DNA of 64,000 nucleotides from Reichenbachiella agarivorans (GTDB taxonomy: Bacteria > Bacteroidota > Bacteroidia > Cytophagales > Cyclobacteriaceae), in assembly GCF_025502585.1 (NCBI RefSeq), contig NZ_CP106679.1:3875501-3939500 (forward strand), written 5' to 3'. Position 1 is the stretch's first letter; the number at the start of each line of letters is the position of its first letter. The position numbers and the translations under genes are program-made. Positions 18,424 to 30,385 of the stretch are shown one piece after another. The notes under the pieces were generated by a model. The model was not told where the DNA came from. It worked only from the letters and a program-made list of their open reading frames with translations, and did not search any database.

Positions 18424-19710
18424 ATGTCAGAAATAGCAGAAATCAAGGTAGGAGATAAAGTCATAGAACTGCCGATCGAAGTGGGTACCGAAAATGAAAA
18501 AGCAATCAACATAGGTACTCTACGTGCACAATCTGGACTGACAACATTAGATCCGGGATATAAAAACACCGGTGCAACCAAAAGTGCAATCACTTTCTTG
18601 GATGGTGAAAAAGGAATTTTGAAACACAGAGGATATTCGATCGAAGAATTGGCCGACAAGTCAAGCTTTATTGAAGTTTCTTACCTTTTGATCTACGGGA
18701 ATCTTCCAACTCAAGAAGAGCTGGATAATTTCAAAAGTGCAATCACAAAGCATACGCTCGTACACGAGGACATCAAGAAAATATTAGAAGGATTTCCTTC
18801 TACCGCACACCCAATGGGCGTGTTATCTTCTTTGGTTACTTCGCAGACAGCGTTTTACCCAGAGTCATTAGATCCAAACAGATCTATCGAAGAGGTGAAT
18901 TTGAGCATCATTAGAATTATCGCTAAGATGCCAACCTTCGCAGCCTGGGCGTACAAAAATCAAGTGGGACACCCTGTGGTGTACCCAGACAACAGCTTGG
19001 ATTATTGCAGCAACTTCTTGAAGATGATGTTTGCATTGCCTTCTGAAGATTACAAAGTAGATCCTATAGTAGCCAAAGCATTGGACACACTATTGATCTT
19101 GCATGCAGATCACGAGCAAAATTGCTCAACTTCTACTGTAAGAATCGTAGGTTCATCACAAGCTAGCTTGTATGCTTCGCTTTCAGCAGGTATCAACGCC
19201 CTATGGGGTCCATTGCACGGAGGTGCTAACCAAGCTGTGATCGAAATGCTTGAAGCAATCAAAGCTGACGGTGGAGATGCAGACAAGTACCTCGAAAAAG
19301 CAAAGGATAAAAATGACCCTTTCAGATTGATGGGATTCGGACACAGAGTTTACAAAAACTTTGATCCAAGAGCTAGAATCATCAAGAAAGCAGCGAATGA
19401 CGTATTGGAAAAGTTAGGAGTAAATGACCCAGTATTGAACATCGCCAAAAGACTTGAAGAAAAGGCCTTGACCGATGAATATTTTATCCAAAGATCATTG
19501 TATCCAAATGTGGACTTCTACAGTGGCATCATTTACAGAGCATTGGGTATCCCTACAGAAATGTTCACTGTGATGTTTGCTTTGGGTAGACTACCAGGCT
19601 GGATCGCTCAATGGAAGGAAATGAGAGAGAACAATGAGCCTATCGGCAGACCAAGACAAGTGTATATTGGTGAAAAAGATAGATCATACGTCGATATCAA
19701 CAAGAGATAA
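18424..19710 (+). CDS. gltA: Citrate synthase
   Basis: The 428-residue enzyme condenses acetyl-CoA and oxaloacetate to citrate, the first step of the TCA cycle. It is of the type I (hexameric) length. Catalytic motifs are visible: HADHEQNCSTSTVR, HGGANQAVIEML, GFGHRVYKNFDPRA (second catalytic His) and the C-terminal GRLPGWIAQWKE with GRPRQVY. It has its own upstream gap and a strong intrinsic terminator just downstream, so it is probably transcribed alone. Confidence 0.97.
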   Translation: MSEIAEIKVGDKVIELPIEVGTENEKAINIGTLRAQSGLTTLDPGYKNTGATKSAITFLDGEKGILKHRGYSIEELADKSSFIEVSYLLIYGNLPTQEELDNFKSAITKHTLVHEDIKKILEGFPSTAHPMGVLSSLVTSQTAFYPESLDPNRSIEEVNLSIIRIIAKMPTFAAWAYKNQVGHPVVYPDNSLDYCSNFLKMMFALPSEDYKVDPIVAKALDTLLILHADHEQNCSTSTVRIVGSSQASLYASLSAGINALWGPLHGGANQAVIEMLEAIKADGGDADKYLEKAKDKNDPFRLMGFGHRVYKNFDPRARIIKKAANDVLEKLGVNDPVLNIAKRLEEKALTDEYFIQRSLYPNVDFYSGIIYRALGIPTEMFTVMFALGRLPGWIAQWKEMRENNEPIGRPRQVYIGEKDRSYVDINKR

Positions 19711-19730
19711 TAAAATAATCTCTTGACGAA

Positions 19731-19762
19731 AACCTGAAAGCCATACGCTTTCAGGTTTTTTT
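19731..19762 (+). terminator. Intrinsic terminator after citrate synthase
   Basis: A perfect 11-bp stem (AACCTGAAAGC at 19731-19741 with GCTTTCAGGTT at 19747-19757) and a 5-base loop are followed by a T run. It lies 20 bases after the citrate synthase stop. Confidence 0.93.
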
Positions 19763-19925
19763 ATGCGCATTTTTAGAAGAATAGATTTTCAGAGTCAAGA
19801 AAACCAGTACTTGTCGGGTCTTTTTCTTTCGATTCATTGCACTAGCCTTAGGCAATACTTTCACTGTTTTAACCTGTGAATTGCAAAATTCTGATATATT
19901 TTAGCACAAAATCAAACACACAATT

Positions 19926-20375
19926 ATGTACAGCATCTTACTATACGCTCACTCATGGATCAGATGGGCGGTATTAATCTTGGCAGTTCTATCAATCTAC
20001 AAGTCATTTGTTGGCAGCAAAGGAAATCTCCCTTACACCAAGTCTGATAAATCTATTGCAGCAGCATTTGTAGGTACCCTACATTTGATGTTTCTCTTGG
20101 GATTAGGCCTCTATTTCACCAGTCCCTATGCGTTCAATGCCTTTGGCGGAGATGTCTCTGTCATGAAAGAACCCACACTTAGATATTGGGCGGTCGAGCA
20201 TGTCTTTATGATGATCGCAGGCATAGCCATCATCAGCATTGGCAAAGCCAAAGCCAAAAGAGCAACTACAGACAAGGAGAAATTCAAAAAGCAGCTGATC
20301 TTTTTCAGCATCGGCCTACTGGTCATTTTGAGCAGGATTCCTTGGGGAGAGAGCGCAAGACTATTTAGATTCTAA
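19926..20375 (+). CDS. Small four-helix membrane protein (cytochrome b-like)
   Basis: The 149-residue protein has four predicted transmembrane helices (about 8-25, 45-65, 88-107, 124-140) and no signal peptide cleavage site. Histidines in or near helices (His9, about His53 and His92) resemble haem ligands, and similar short Bacteroidota proteins are sometimes annotated as cytochrome b. Haem binding is inference. It starts after the terminator at 19731-19762 and probably has its own promoter in the AT-rich stretch around 19880-19910. The two outer-membrane genes follow 28 bases later. Confidence 0.75.
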   Translation: MYSILLYAHSWIRWAVLILAVLSIYKSFVGSKGNLPYTKSDKSIAAAFVGTLHLMFLLGLGLYFTSPYAFNAFGGDVSVMKEPTLRYWAVEHVFMMIAGIAIISIGKAKAKRATTDKEKFKKQLIFFSIGLLVILSRIPWGESARLFRF

Positions 20376-20403
20376 ACCTTTTCAATCACTAACAATAACA
20401 ACC

Positions 20404-21006
20404 ATGAAAAATCTATTCCTACTCACCATACTTGGCTTATTGGCACTCAAGAGTCAGGCACAAGTAGATGCCCAGCTGAATATTGTCAACTTTATGCTAT
20501 TTGAGGCCTCAGGTTCGGTCGAAAAAGCCATCAATAACAGAGTAAGTATAGGAGGGTTTGCGGGATACTACTATGGACTCCCAGAAGACAACAGTGATAT
20601 ACTTCCTGTATTTAATGGAAATGGTGGCGAGAACAAATATTTCTATGTGGGCCCTGAGATCAAATTTTATGTATTACCCAAAGATAAAATTGATCGCTTC
20701 TATATCGGAGCATATGCCCGCTATTTAGGAGGAAAAGCCACTTCTCCCGACACAGAAGAATACATCAATGGCAATTACGTCCCAATAGAGGTCTCCTCCA
20801 CCTACAACAAAGTAGCTTTTGGATTCAGTATTGGGTCCAAATGGGTACTACCTAGCAACATTATGTTTGGTGTCCATGGTGGTTTGGACAGAAATATTGT
20901 CTCTATATATGAGAACAATGATTACCTAGACCATACCCTTGGGGGTGACGACAATGAAAATTTTGGTTATCGCATAGGTATTAGTCTAGGATACAGATTC
21001 AATTAA
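20404..21006 (+). CDS. Outer-membrane beta-barrel protein, first of a tandem pair
   Basis: The 200-residue protein has a signal peptide ending SQAQ. The remainder alternates short beta strands and turns and ends with a strand closing in GYRFN, as in small 8-stranded barrels. The motif FGFSIGSKWVLPSNIMFGVH near residue 140 is matched in the next gene by FGINMGFKWVTRSNLLIGFN, so the two are paralogues from a local duplication. Only 12 bases separate them, which points to co-transcription. No substrate or function can be assigned. Confidence 0.75.
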   Translation: MKNLFLLTILGLLALKSQAQVDAQLNIVNFMLFEASGSVEKAINNRVSIGGFAGYYYGLPEDNSDILPVFNGNGGENKYFYVGPEIKFYVLPKDKIDRFYIGAYARYLGGKATSPDTEEYINGNYVPIEVSSTYNKVAFGFSIGSKWVLPSNIMFGVHGGLDRNIVSIYENNDYLDHTLGGDDNENFGYRIGISLGYRFN

Positions 21007-21018
21007 ACCCTAGAAAAC

Positions 21019-21684
21019 ATGATAATGAGACATCTCAAATACATCGGAATTTCGTTATTGCTACTCTTTGCTTATACACAAAAGGCAAATGCTCAGCAAG
21101 ACATCCAAATCAACTTTAGTAACTTGATTTTTTATGAAATCAACGTCAACCACGAGTTTGCCACATTGGGAGACGAAGTTTCTTTAGGTGTATTTGGTGG
21201 ATATGTCTATGGATTCCCTGAGCAAGACAACCACAGATATTATTATTTTGGTCCTGAACTACGCATTTATCCTTTTGCTACCAATGGAACGGATGGTTTT
21301 TTCGTGGGAATCTACGGCAGGTATAAAAACGGATATACCAGAAGAACCCTCGAAGAGAATGGCTATACACTGATTAGCAATGACTATATAGAAAACAAGG
21401 ATTCTGAAAACATTGATTTTCAAAAAGTAGCCTTTGGTATCAACATGGGGTTCAAATGGGTCACCCGATCCAATCTTTTGATTGGATTCAATATGGCACT
21501 AGGAAGGAATGCTTACTACAACTATGAGGATGATTTCCCCAATAGTATCAAACATCAGGTAACCTCTGATTCTTACCACAGTTCAATAGATGGCAACAAT
21601 ATTGACAGCCAATACTGGGATTTCAGAGTCGGCTTCAATATCGGCTACCGATTTGGTAGCTCTAAAATCAAAACTTCGGAGTAA
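21019..21684 (+). CDS. Outer-membrane beta-barrel protein, second of a tandem pair
   Basis: The 221-residue protein has a signal peptide ending KANAQQ; starts at codon 1 or 3 (ATG ATA ATG) are both possible. It shares the barrel layout and the SKWV/FKWV strand motif with the preceding gene, with an extra loop of about 20 residues near the C-terminus. Its last 17 bases overlap the 3' end of the convergent maf gene. Function unknown. Confidence 0.75.
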   Translation: MIMRHLKYIGISLLLLFAYTQKANAQQDIQINFSNLIFYEINVNHEFATLGDEVSLGVFGGYVYGFPEQDNHRYYYFGPELRIYPFATNGTDGFFVGIYGRYKNGYTRRTLEENGYTLISNDYIENKDSENIDFQKVAFGINMGFKWVTRSNLLIGFNMALGRNAYYNYEDDFPNSIKHQVTSDSYHSSIDGNNIDSQYWDFRVGFNIGYRFGSSKIKTSE

Positions 21685-22246
21685 TCCCAAAATCGGATTT
21701 CAGGCTCTGATAAACACGATGTATCGGTAAGCCGACTACTGAGTAAAAAGAACCTGAAATCTTCTCTACACCTACCATCCCCATCCACTCCTGGATACCA
21801 TAGGCTCCTGCCTTGTCCATGGGCTGATAAACCGATACATAATGATGAATTTCCTCATCAGTCAGTTGGCTCATCGTCACCTCTACCCTATCACTGAAAC
21901 TGACCACTTTCTCTCCATCCGAGATACAAACCGCAGAGACGACCTGATGCGTGTTGCTTGCCATAGATCGTATCATATCAACAGCTTCCTCTTCGCTCTT
22001 GGGCTTCCCCAACACCCGCTGCTGATGTATCACAATCGTATCAGCAGTAATCACTACCTCCTCATCCAATATTGCTCTGTAAGCTTGGTTCTTTTTGACC
22101 GCCAAGTACTCTGCGACCTCATCTGCGGGCATGTCTCCGTAGCTTTCGTCTACTTCCAGTGTCTTCACCTCAAACGCCATTCCCAACTCTCGCAGCATTT
22201 GTTGTCTTCTTGGTGAATTAGATGCCAATATCAGTTTTTTGCTCAT
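21668..22246 (-). CDS. Maf family nucleoside triphosphate pyrophosphatase
   Basis: The 192-residue protein begins with LILASNSPRRQQML, the Maf signature that binds the triphosphate. It also has ADTIVIHQQRVLGKP in the active site and GAYGIQEWMG near the C-terminus. Maf proteins hydrolyse modified or canonical nucleoside triphosphates, probably as house-cleaning enzymes, and were first described as septum formation inhibitors. It lies 13 bases after accC on the minus strand and overlaps the convergent barrel gene by 17 bases. Confidence 0.93.
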   Translation of the reverse strand: MSKKLILASNSPRRQQMLRELGMAFEVKTLEVDESYGDMPADEVAEYLAVKKNQAYRAILDEEVVITADTIVIHQQRVLGKPKSEEEAVDMIRSMASNTHQVVSAVCISDGEKVVSFSDRVEVTMSQLTDEEIHHYVSVYQPMDKAGAYGIQEWMGMVGVEKISGSFYSVVGLPIHRVYQSLKSDFGITPKF

Positions 22247-22259
22247 TTATTTATTCAAA

Positions 22260-23741
22260 TTATGATCTCCTCGATTGCCAACCTGCAGATTTTTGATTCA
22301 CTGGCAGACTGGCTTCTTTTTGCTTTTGCAATACCTTGACTGCCACGATCGCTGCAAGAGCATTCTTCTCAGCAAAATCCTCTTCCAATGCAGCAGGATC
22401 AAAATGTTTGGATACAAATCCTGTATCAAACTGACCTGATCTAAAAGCAGGATGATTGATAGCAAACTTACAAAACCCCAGTGTGGTTTCTACACCACCA
22501 ATTTTGAAATCTTCTATGGCACGTATCATTCGATCAATCACTTCATCCCTAGTCGCTGCCTTGCATATCAGCTTGCCAATCATAGGGTCATAGTGCATTG
22601 CGACAGTCATACCTTGTTCATAACCATCATCTACTCTCACGCCCACACCCTGCGGTCTTTGATACAAAGTCAATTGACCCGTAGAGGGTAAAAAGTTATT
22701 GCTAGGATCTTCGGCACAGACCCTCACCTCTATGGCATGTCCGTGAATTTTGAGATCTTCCTGAGTGAACGACAACATGCCCCCCTGTGCTATCTTGACT
22801 TGTTCCTTGACCAAATCAATACCTGTTATCTCCTCTGTCACACAATGCTCCACCTGCAAGCGCGTATTCATCTCTAAGAAGTAAAAGTTCATAGCACTAT
22901 CTACCATAAACTCCACCGTACCTGCGCCCACATAATCACATGCTTTGGCAGCTATCACGGCAGCCGCCCCCATCTCCATTCGCTTCTCATGAGTCAAAAC
23001 TGACGATGGTGCTTCTTCGATAAGTTTTTGATGTCGGCGCTGAATACTGCATTCACGCTCAAACAAATGAACCGTATTGCCATGGCTATCTGCTAAAACT
23101 TGGATTTCGATATGTCGGGGATTCGACACATACTTTTCTATGAACACTGCATCATTACCAAATGAAGTCGCCGCTTCGCTAATGGCACGTGCCATCATCG
23201 ACTCCAATTCATCCTCGCTATTTATCACACGCATGCCTTTGCCTCCACCACCTGCAGATGCTTTAATCATCACGGGATACCCAATATCACTGGCCACACG
23301 CTTAGCCTCCTTGACATCAGCCACAGCTTCATTGACACCTGGAACCATAGGTACCGCATACTTTTCCATCAACTGCTTAGAAGTTAACTTATCTCCCATC
23401 AACTTCATGGAGTGAGGACTAGGTCCTATCAGTACGATACCATTATCCTCCAACGCGCGGGCAAAAAGCGGATTTTCGGACAAAAACCCATAGCCAGGAT
23501 GTACAGCATCTACATCATGCTCCAGACATACCTCTACAATCTTATCTATATTTAAATAAGATTTTGCAGCAGCTGGTTCTCCTATGCAAACTGCCTCATC
23601 TGCGAAACTCACATGAGGAGAATTGCGCTCCGCCGTACTGTACACCGCAAGGGTCGAAATCTTCATCTCCTTGGCTGACCGCATGATTCTCAGAGCTATC
23701 TCTCCTCTGTTGGCTACTAGGATCTTCTTAAACTTTTTCAT
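22260..23741 (-). CDS. accC: Acetyl-CoA carboxylase, biotin carboxylase subunit
   Basis: The 493-residue ATP-grasp enzyme carboxylates biotin on the carrier protein in fatty acid synthesis. It starts with KKILVANRGEIALRIMRSA. It has the glycine-rich loop KASAGGGGKGMRV, the metal-binding FLEMNTRLQVEHCVTE, and EVRVCAEDP. It is about 45 residues longer than the usual enzyme (about 450), the extra part being a Lys/Gln-rich C-terminal tail. The carboxyl carrier gene accB is not next to it, so the paired carrier cannot be named; a propionyl-CoA or pyruvate carboxylase subunit is a less likely alternative. Confidence 0.88.
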   Translation of the reverse strand: MKKFKKILVANRGEIALRIMRSAKEMKISTLAVYSTAERNSPHVSFADEAVCIGEPAAAKSYLNIDKIVEVCLEHDVDAVHPGYGFLSENPLFARALEDNGIVLIGPSPHSMKLMGDKLTSKQLMEKYAVPMVPGVNEAVADVKEAKRVASDIGYPVMIKASAGGGGKGMRVINSEDELESMMARAISEAATSFGNDAVFIEKYVSNPRHIEIQVLADSHGNTVHLFERECSIQRRHQKLIEEAPSSVLTHEKRMEMGAAAVIAAKACDYVGAGTVEFMVDSAMNFYFLEMNTRLQVEHCVTEEITGIDLVKEQVKIAQGGMLSFTQEDLKIHGHAIEVRVCAEDPSNNFLPSTGQLTLYQRPQGVGVRVDDGYEQGMTVAMHYDPMIGKLICKAATRDEVIDRMIRAIEDFKIGGVETTLGFCKFAINHPAFRSGQFDTGFVSKHFDPAALEEDFAEKNALAAIVAVKVLQKQKEASLPVNQKSAGWQSRRS

Positions 23742-23901
23742 GAGGCATCCATTCGATTATAAGTTTCATTATTGGGTTTACCATCAGGTAAAATGATCAA
23801 GATCATACAAATAGCTCCAAAGGCTATTGCCAAAGATGGTTAATATGTTAAATTTGCAAACATTTTATTATTGATCAAGATCTATAAAGGCTAGTAAATT
23901 A

Positions 23902-25149
23902 ATGGATTTATTTGAAAAATTTTCGAAGGACATGGGCCCACTTGGGCAGCATTCAGACATGGATAATACTAATTATTACATGTTCCCCAAATTGGAAGGT
24001 CCCATCGCTCCACGCATGCAGTTCAGAGGTAAAGAGGTATTGACATGGAGTTTGAACAACTACTTGGGTCTTGCCAACCATCCGGAAGTGAGAGAAGCTG
24101 ATACAAAGGCTACAGCAGATTGGGGATTGGCTTATCCTATGGGAGCCAGAATGATGACGGGAAACACGGAACATCATGAAAAATTCGAAAATGATCTTGC
24201 TGCCTTTGTTCAGAAGGAATCATGCATGCTCCTCAACTTCGGTTATCAGGGCATCATGTCTGCGATTGACGCCCTTGTTGGCAGAAAAGACATCGTAGTA
24301 TATGACGCAGAATGTCATGCATGTATCATCGATGGTTTGAGACTTCACGTTGGCAAAAGATTCGTCTATCTACACAACGACATGGAGAGCTTGGAAAAGC
24401 AATTGGTACGTGCAGAGAAAATGGCTAAAGAAACAGGAGGTGGGATTTTGGTCATCACCGAAGGTGTATTTGGTATGTCAGGAAGCATGGGTAACCTCAA
24501 AGGCGTGGTGGAATTGAAGAAAAAATTCCAATTCAGACTACTTATCGACGATGCACATGGTTTTGGTACTATGGGCAAAACTGGTGCAGGAACGGGAGAA
24601 GAGCAAGGTGTACAGGACGGAGTAGATTTATACTTCTCTACATTTGCTAAGTCAATGGCCAGCATTGGAGCCTTCATCGCAGGTGACAAAAATGTCATTG
24701 AATACCTAAAATACAATACAAGATCTCAAATTTTCGCTAAGTCTCTCCCAATGCCATTGGTACTTGGAAACCAGAAGAGATTGGATTTATTGAAATCTAG
24801 CCCAGAGTTGAAAGACAAGCTATGGACTATTGTAAACGCTATGCAAAAAGGCCTTAGAGATAAAGGTTTCAACATAGGAAAAACACAGTCTCCCGTAACG
24901 CCTGTTCTTTTGAATGGTATCTGGCAAGAAGCTGCCAATATGATCATGGACTTGAGAAACAACTACAATATCTTCTGCTCGATGATCGTGTATCCAGTAG
25001 TCCCTAAAGGTGTGATTATGTTGAGAATTATCCCAACTGCAGCTCACAGTTTGGAGGATGTTGACCAAACGATTTCTGTATTCGAAGAGATCAAAAAGAA
25101 GTTGGATAAAGGCGTATATCAATCAGAAGAAGTAGGACAATTGGCATAA
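23902..25149 (+). CDS. Alpha-oxoamine synthase (serine palmitoyltransferase or cysteate acyltransferase type)
   Basis: This 415-residue PLP enzyme of fold type I has LLIDDAHGFGTMGKTGAG and the lysine motif FAKSMASIGAF for the cofactor. The N-terminal NNYLGLANHPEV and GARMMTGN motifs are typical of the family, which condenses an amino acid with an acyl-CoA. Family members make glycine, alanine or serine products. In Bacteroidota with this type of protein, sphingolipid (serine) and capnine sulfonolipid (cysteate) synthesis are the known roles. Which one applies cannot be decided by eye. It stands alone, divergent from accC, and is followed by the histone H1-like gene. Confidence 0.85.
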   Translation: MDLFEKFSKDMGPLGQHSDMDNTNYYMFPKLEGPIAPRMQFRGKEVLTWSLNNYLGLANHPEVREADTKATADWGLAYPMGARMMTGNTEHHEKFENDLAAFVQKESCMLLNFGYQGIMSAIDALVGRKDIVVYDAECHACIIDGLRLHVGKRFVYLHNDMESLEKQLVRAEKMAKETGGGILVITEGVFGMSGSMGNLKGVVELKKKFQFRLLIDDAHGFGTMGKTGAGTGEEQGVQDGVDLYFSTFAKSMASIGAFIAGDKNVIEYLKYNTRSQIFAKSLPMPLVLGNQKRLDLLKSSPELKDKLWTIVNAMQKGLRDKGFNIGKTQSPVTPVLLNGIWQEAANMIMDLRNNYNIFCSMIVYPVVPKGVIMLRIIPTAAHSLEDVDQTISVFEEIKKKLDKGVYQSEEVGQLA

Positions 25150-25253
25150 TTGATTTTTTTTCAAAAAACATGCTCTATTAAGTGTAATTAATGTTTTTTG
25201 GTATAAATTGCCCCACTTGTTTATTATTCAATAACCTTAAATTATAAAACAGT

Positions 25254-25430
25254 ATGAACAGATTTAATGAAGTGAAAGACCTGATCCTAGCATTAGAAGG
25301 TGATTTTGACAAATTCTATGATAAGAAGAATCAAGCAGCTGGCACGAGAGTAAGAAAAGGCATGCAAGAACTAAAAAACCTAGCTCAAGAGATTAGAGTT
25401 GAAGTTCAAAACGTCAAAAATCAAGGTTAA
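25254..25430 (+). CDS. Histone H1-like (Hc1-type) small DNA-binding protein
   Basis: A 58-residue frame at 25254-25430 begins MNRFNEVKDLILALEGDF. It has the conserved middle NQAAGTRVRKGMQELKNLA and a helical, charged C-terminus. This matches the short histone H1/Hc1-like proteins widespread in Bacteroidota, which are thought to bind DNA and shape the nucleoid. It is preceded by a 104-base gap with its own AT-rich promoter-like sequence and ends 10 bases before a strong terminator. Confidence 0.85.
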   Translation: MNRFNEVKDLILALEGDFDKFYDKKNQAAGTRVRKGMQELKNLAQEIRVEVQNVKNQG

Positions 25431-25440
25431 TTGATCTTTA

Positions 25441-25488
25441 AAGACATAAAAAAAGGAGCGATGAAAATCACTCCTTTTTTTATGTCTT
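25441..25488. terminator. Bidirectional intrinsic terminator
   Basis: A perfect 18-bp inverted repeat (25441-25458 with 25471-25488; core AAAAAAAGGAG/CTCCTTTTTTT) has a 12-base loop and A/T runs on both arms. It lies between the histone-like gene (plus) and dapA (minus) and can end transcription from both sides. Confidence 0.94.
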
Positions 25489-25496
25489 ATTGGTTC

Positions 25497-26367
25497 TTAA
25501 GAGAGCTTCTTTGCCGCGGCTTCTATCTTAGCATACAGTTCTTTAGAAGCTGCGACCAAAGGCAAACGCAAGACATTCTCACCCAATCCTTTACTATTCA
25601 AAAGTGCTTTTACCCCAGTCGGGTTTCCTTCTACGAATATCAAGCTCAACAACTCCTCAATCTCTTTGTTGTGAGCGACAGCCGTATCCATATCCCCTGC
25701 CAATGCTTGGTTGACAATCTGTACGGTGTGCTTGGGCAGTGCATTGGCAATCACTGAAATAACTCCATGGCCACCTGCCTGAATAAATGGTATGATTAGA
25801 TCATCATCGCCAGATGTCAAGAGAAAATCATCAGGCATAGATAGTGCTATTTCACGACACTGATCTACATGATTACCATTGGCTTCTTTTATCCCTATGA
25901 TATTAGGATGCTTGGCAAGTTCCAAGACTGTTTTTGCTTCTAAATTCACCCCTGTACGTTTTGGCACATTGTATAGGATGATGGGTTTTTTGGCAGCGTC
26001 TGCAATAGCCTTGTAGTGAGCTTTCAACCCCATCTGATTGGGACGATTGTAATAGGGACATACGACCAAAAAAGCATCAACTTCTACTTCAAACTTTTTG
26101 AACTTCTCAACCATGGCTCGGGTATCATTGCCTCCCAAACCATAAACAATTGGTAAATTTTTGTTATTCACAGACTTGACAAAGCGCAGCACCTCTATCT
26201 TCTCCGCTCCTGACAAAGTAGGCGACTCAGCTGTCGTACCCATCACTACAAGGTAATCCACCCCTCCATCAGTCACATGCTTCACCAAAGCTGCCAATGC
26301 ATCAAAATCCACTGAAGAATCCTTACTAAATGGTGTGACCAAGGCAACTCCTGTGCCCTTAAATTTG

Positions 26368-26375
<8 letters not shown>
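25497..26375 (-). CDS. dapA: 4-hydroxy-tetrahydrodipicolinate synthase
   Basis: The 292-residue TIM-barrel enzyme condenses pyruvate and aspartate semialdehyde, the first committed step to diaminopimelate and lysine. It has GTTAESPTLS near residue 45 and ILYNVPKRTGVNL with the catalytic tyrosine near residue 133. IIGIKEANG near 160 carries the Schiff-base lysine. It is the last gene of a ligA-DUF6913-dapA unit. Its start overlaps the upstream gene by 8 bases, and the bidirectional terminator follows it. Confidence 0.95.
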
Positions 26376-28964
<2,589 letters not shown>

Positions 28965-29068
28965 TCAATATTGGAAAGCATTTTTAAATTATTAACTAAT
29001 TCAATAGAAACTGTTAATTAATGATTTCTGATTCTCTAAATTTGCCGCTGCATTAAAACTTTAAGAAA

Positions 29069-30385
29069 TTGTCTAATATTTTAGCCATTACAGGAAGACC
29101 CAACGTCGGTAAGTCTACTCTTTTTAACCGACTGGTAGAATTCAAAAAAGCCATCATGGATAACGAAAGCGGTGTGACTCGCGATCGTCATTATGGTTTT
29201 GGACAATGGACGGGCAAATATTTCACAGTCATTGATACAGGTGGATATGTAATGGGGTCTGACGACATATTCGAAGAACAAATCCGAGAACAAGTAAAAA
29301 TGGCCTTGGATGAAGCCACCGTTATCCTATTTATGGTGGACTGCAAAGATGGCATGACAGACATGGACAAGGACTTTGCCAACATACTTCGTGAGTTGAA
29401 AAAGCCAGTTTATGTAGTAGCCAATAAGGCAGACAATCCTGATCTAGAAATGCAATCTTCTGAATTTTATGCATTGGGACTGGAAAGTGAAGTCTTCTCT
29501 ATCTCCTCTGCTAGTGGCTCTGGTACAGGAGAGTTGCTAGACCAAGTCGTGACGCACTTCCAAGATGATGATGTTGAAAATCCTGAGGAAGGAATCCCGA
29601 GGATCTCTATTCTTGGAAGACCCAATGCTGGAAAATCCTCATTCTTGAATGCCCTATTAGGCAAGGACAGGTCTATCGTCACAGACATCGCTGGTACCAC
29701 CAGGGATGCTATCAATAGCCGATACAAATTGTTCGGCAAGGATTTCATCCTCACGGACACCGCTGGGATTCGAAAGAAAAGCAAGGTGAGAGAGGATATC
29801 GAATTTTATTCCGTACTCCGTGCCATCCAATCCTTACAAGACAGTGATGTCTGCATGGTGATGGTAGATGCTACCCGAGGATTTGAAGCACAGGATATGA
29901 GCATCATTGCCTTGGCTGACAAGTACAAAAAAGGGATCATGATCATGGTCAACAAATGGGACTTGATTGAAAACAAGGAGAGCAATACTGCGGAACATTT
30001 TAGAAAAGAAATTCAGGAAAAACTGGGCAACCCACTCTCCTATATTCCGATTATTTTCACTTCAGTGCTTACCAAACAAAGGATTTTCCAAGCAATGGAA
30101 CTAGCCATTGAGGTCAATGAAAATAGAACCAGAAGAGTACCCACTTCGGAACTAAATGAAGTCATGCTACCTGAGATAGAAAGGTATCCACCGCCTGCTT
30201 TGAAAGGCAAATACATCAAGATCAAGTACATCACACAGTTACCTACAAAAACGCCTTCGTTTGCCTTCTTCTGCAATCTACCACAATACATCAAAGAACC
30301 GTATGAGCGATTCTTGTTGAATAAATTGAGAAGTCACTTCAACTTCCAAGGTGTACCTGTAAAAATCTATTTCCGCCAAAAATAA
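29069..30385 (+). CDS. der: Ribosome-associated GTPase Der (EngA)
   Basis: The 438-residue protein has two GTPase domains, with P-loops GRPNVGKST near residue 9 and GRPNAGKSS near 180, and their NKAD/NKWD motifs. It ends in a KH-like RNA-binding domain. Der acts in 50S subunit assembly. The start is a TTG at 29069, chosen because MSNILAITGRPNVGKS is the family N-terminus and no ATG lies closer. The SprT-like gene begins at the base after its stop. Confidence 0.96.
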   Translation: MSNILAITGRPNVGKSTLFNRLVEFKKAIMDNESGVTRDRHYGFGQWTGKYFTVIDTGGYVMGSDDIFEEQIREQVKMALDEATVILFMVDCKDGMTDMDKDFANILRELKKPVYVVANKADNPDLEMQSSEFYALGLESEVFSISSASGSGTGELLDQVVTHFQDDDVENPEEGIPRISILGRPNAGKSSFLNALLGKDRSIVTDIAGTTRDAINSRYKLFGKDFILTDTAGIRKKSKVREDIEFYSVLRAIQSLQDSDVCMVMVDATRGFEAQDMSIIALADKYKKGIMIMVNKWDLIENKESNTAEHFRKEIQEKLGNPLSYIPIIFTSVLTKQRIFQAMELAIEVNENRTRRVPTSELNEVMLPEIERYPPPALKGKYIKIKYITQLPTKTPSFAFFCNLPQYIKEPYERFLLNKLRSHFNFQGVPVKIYFRQK

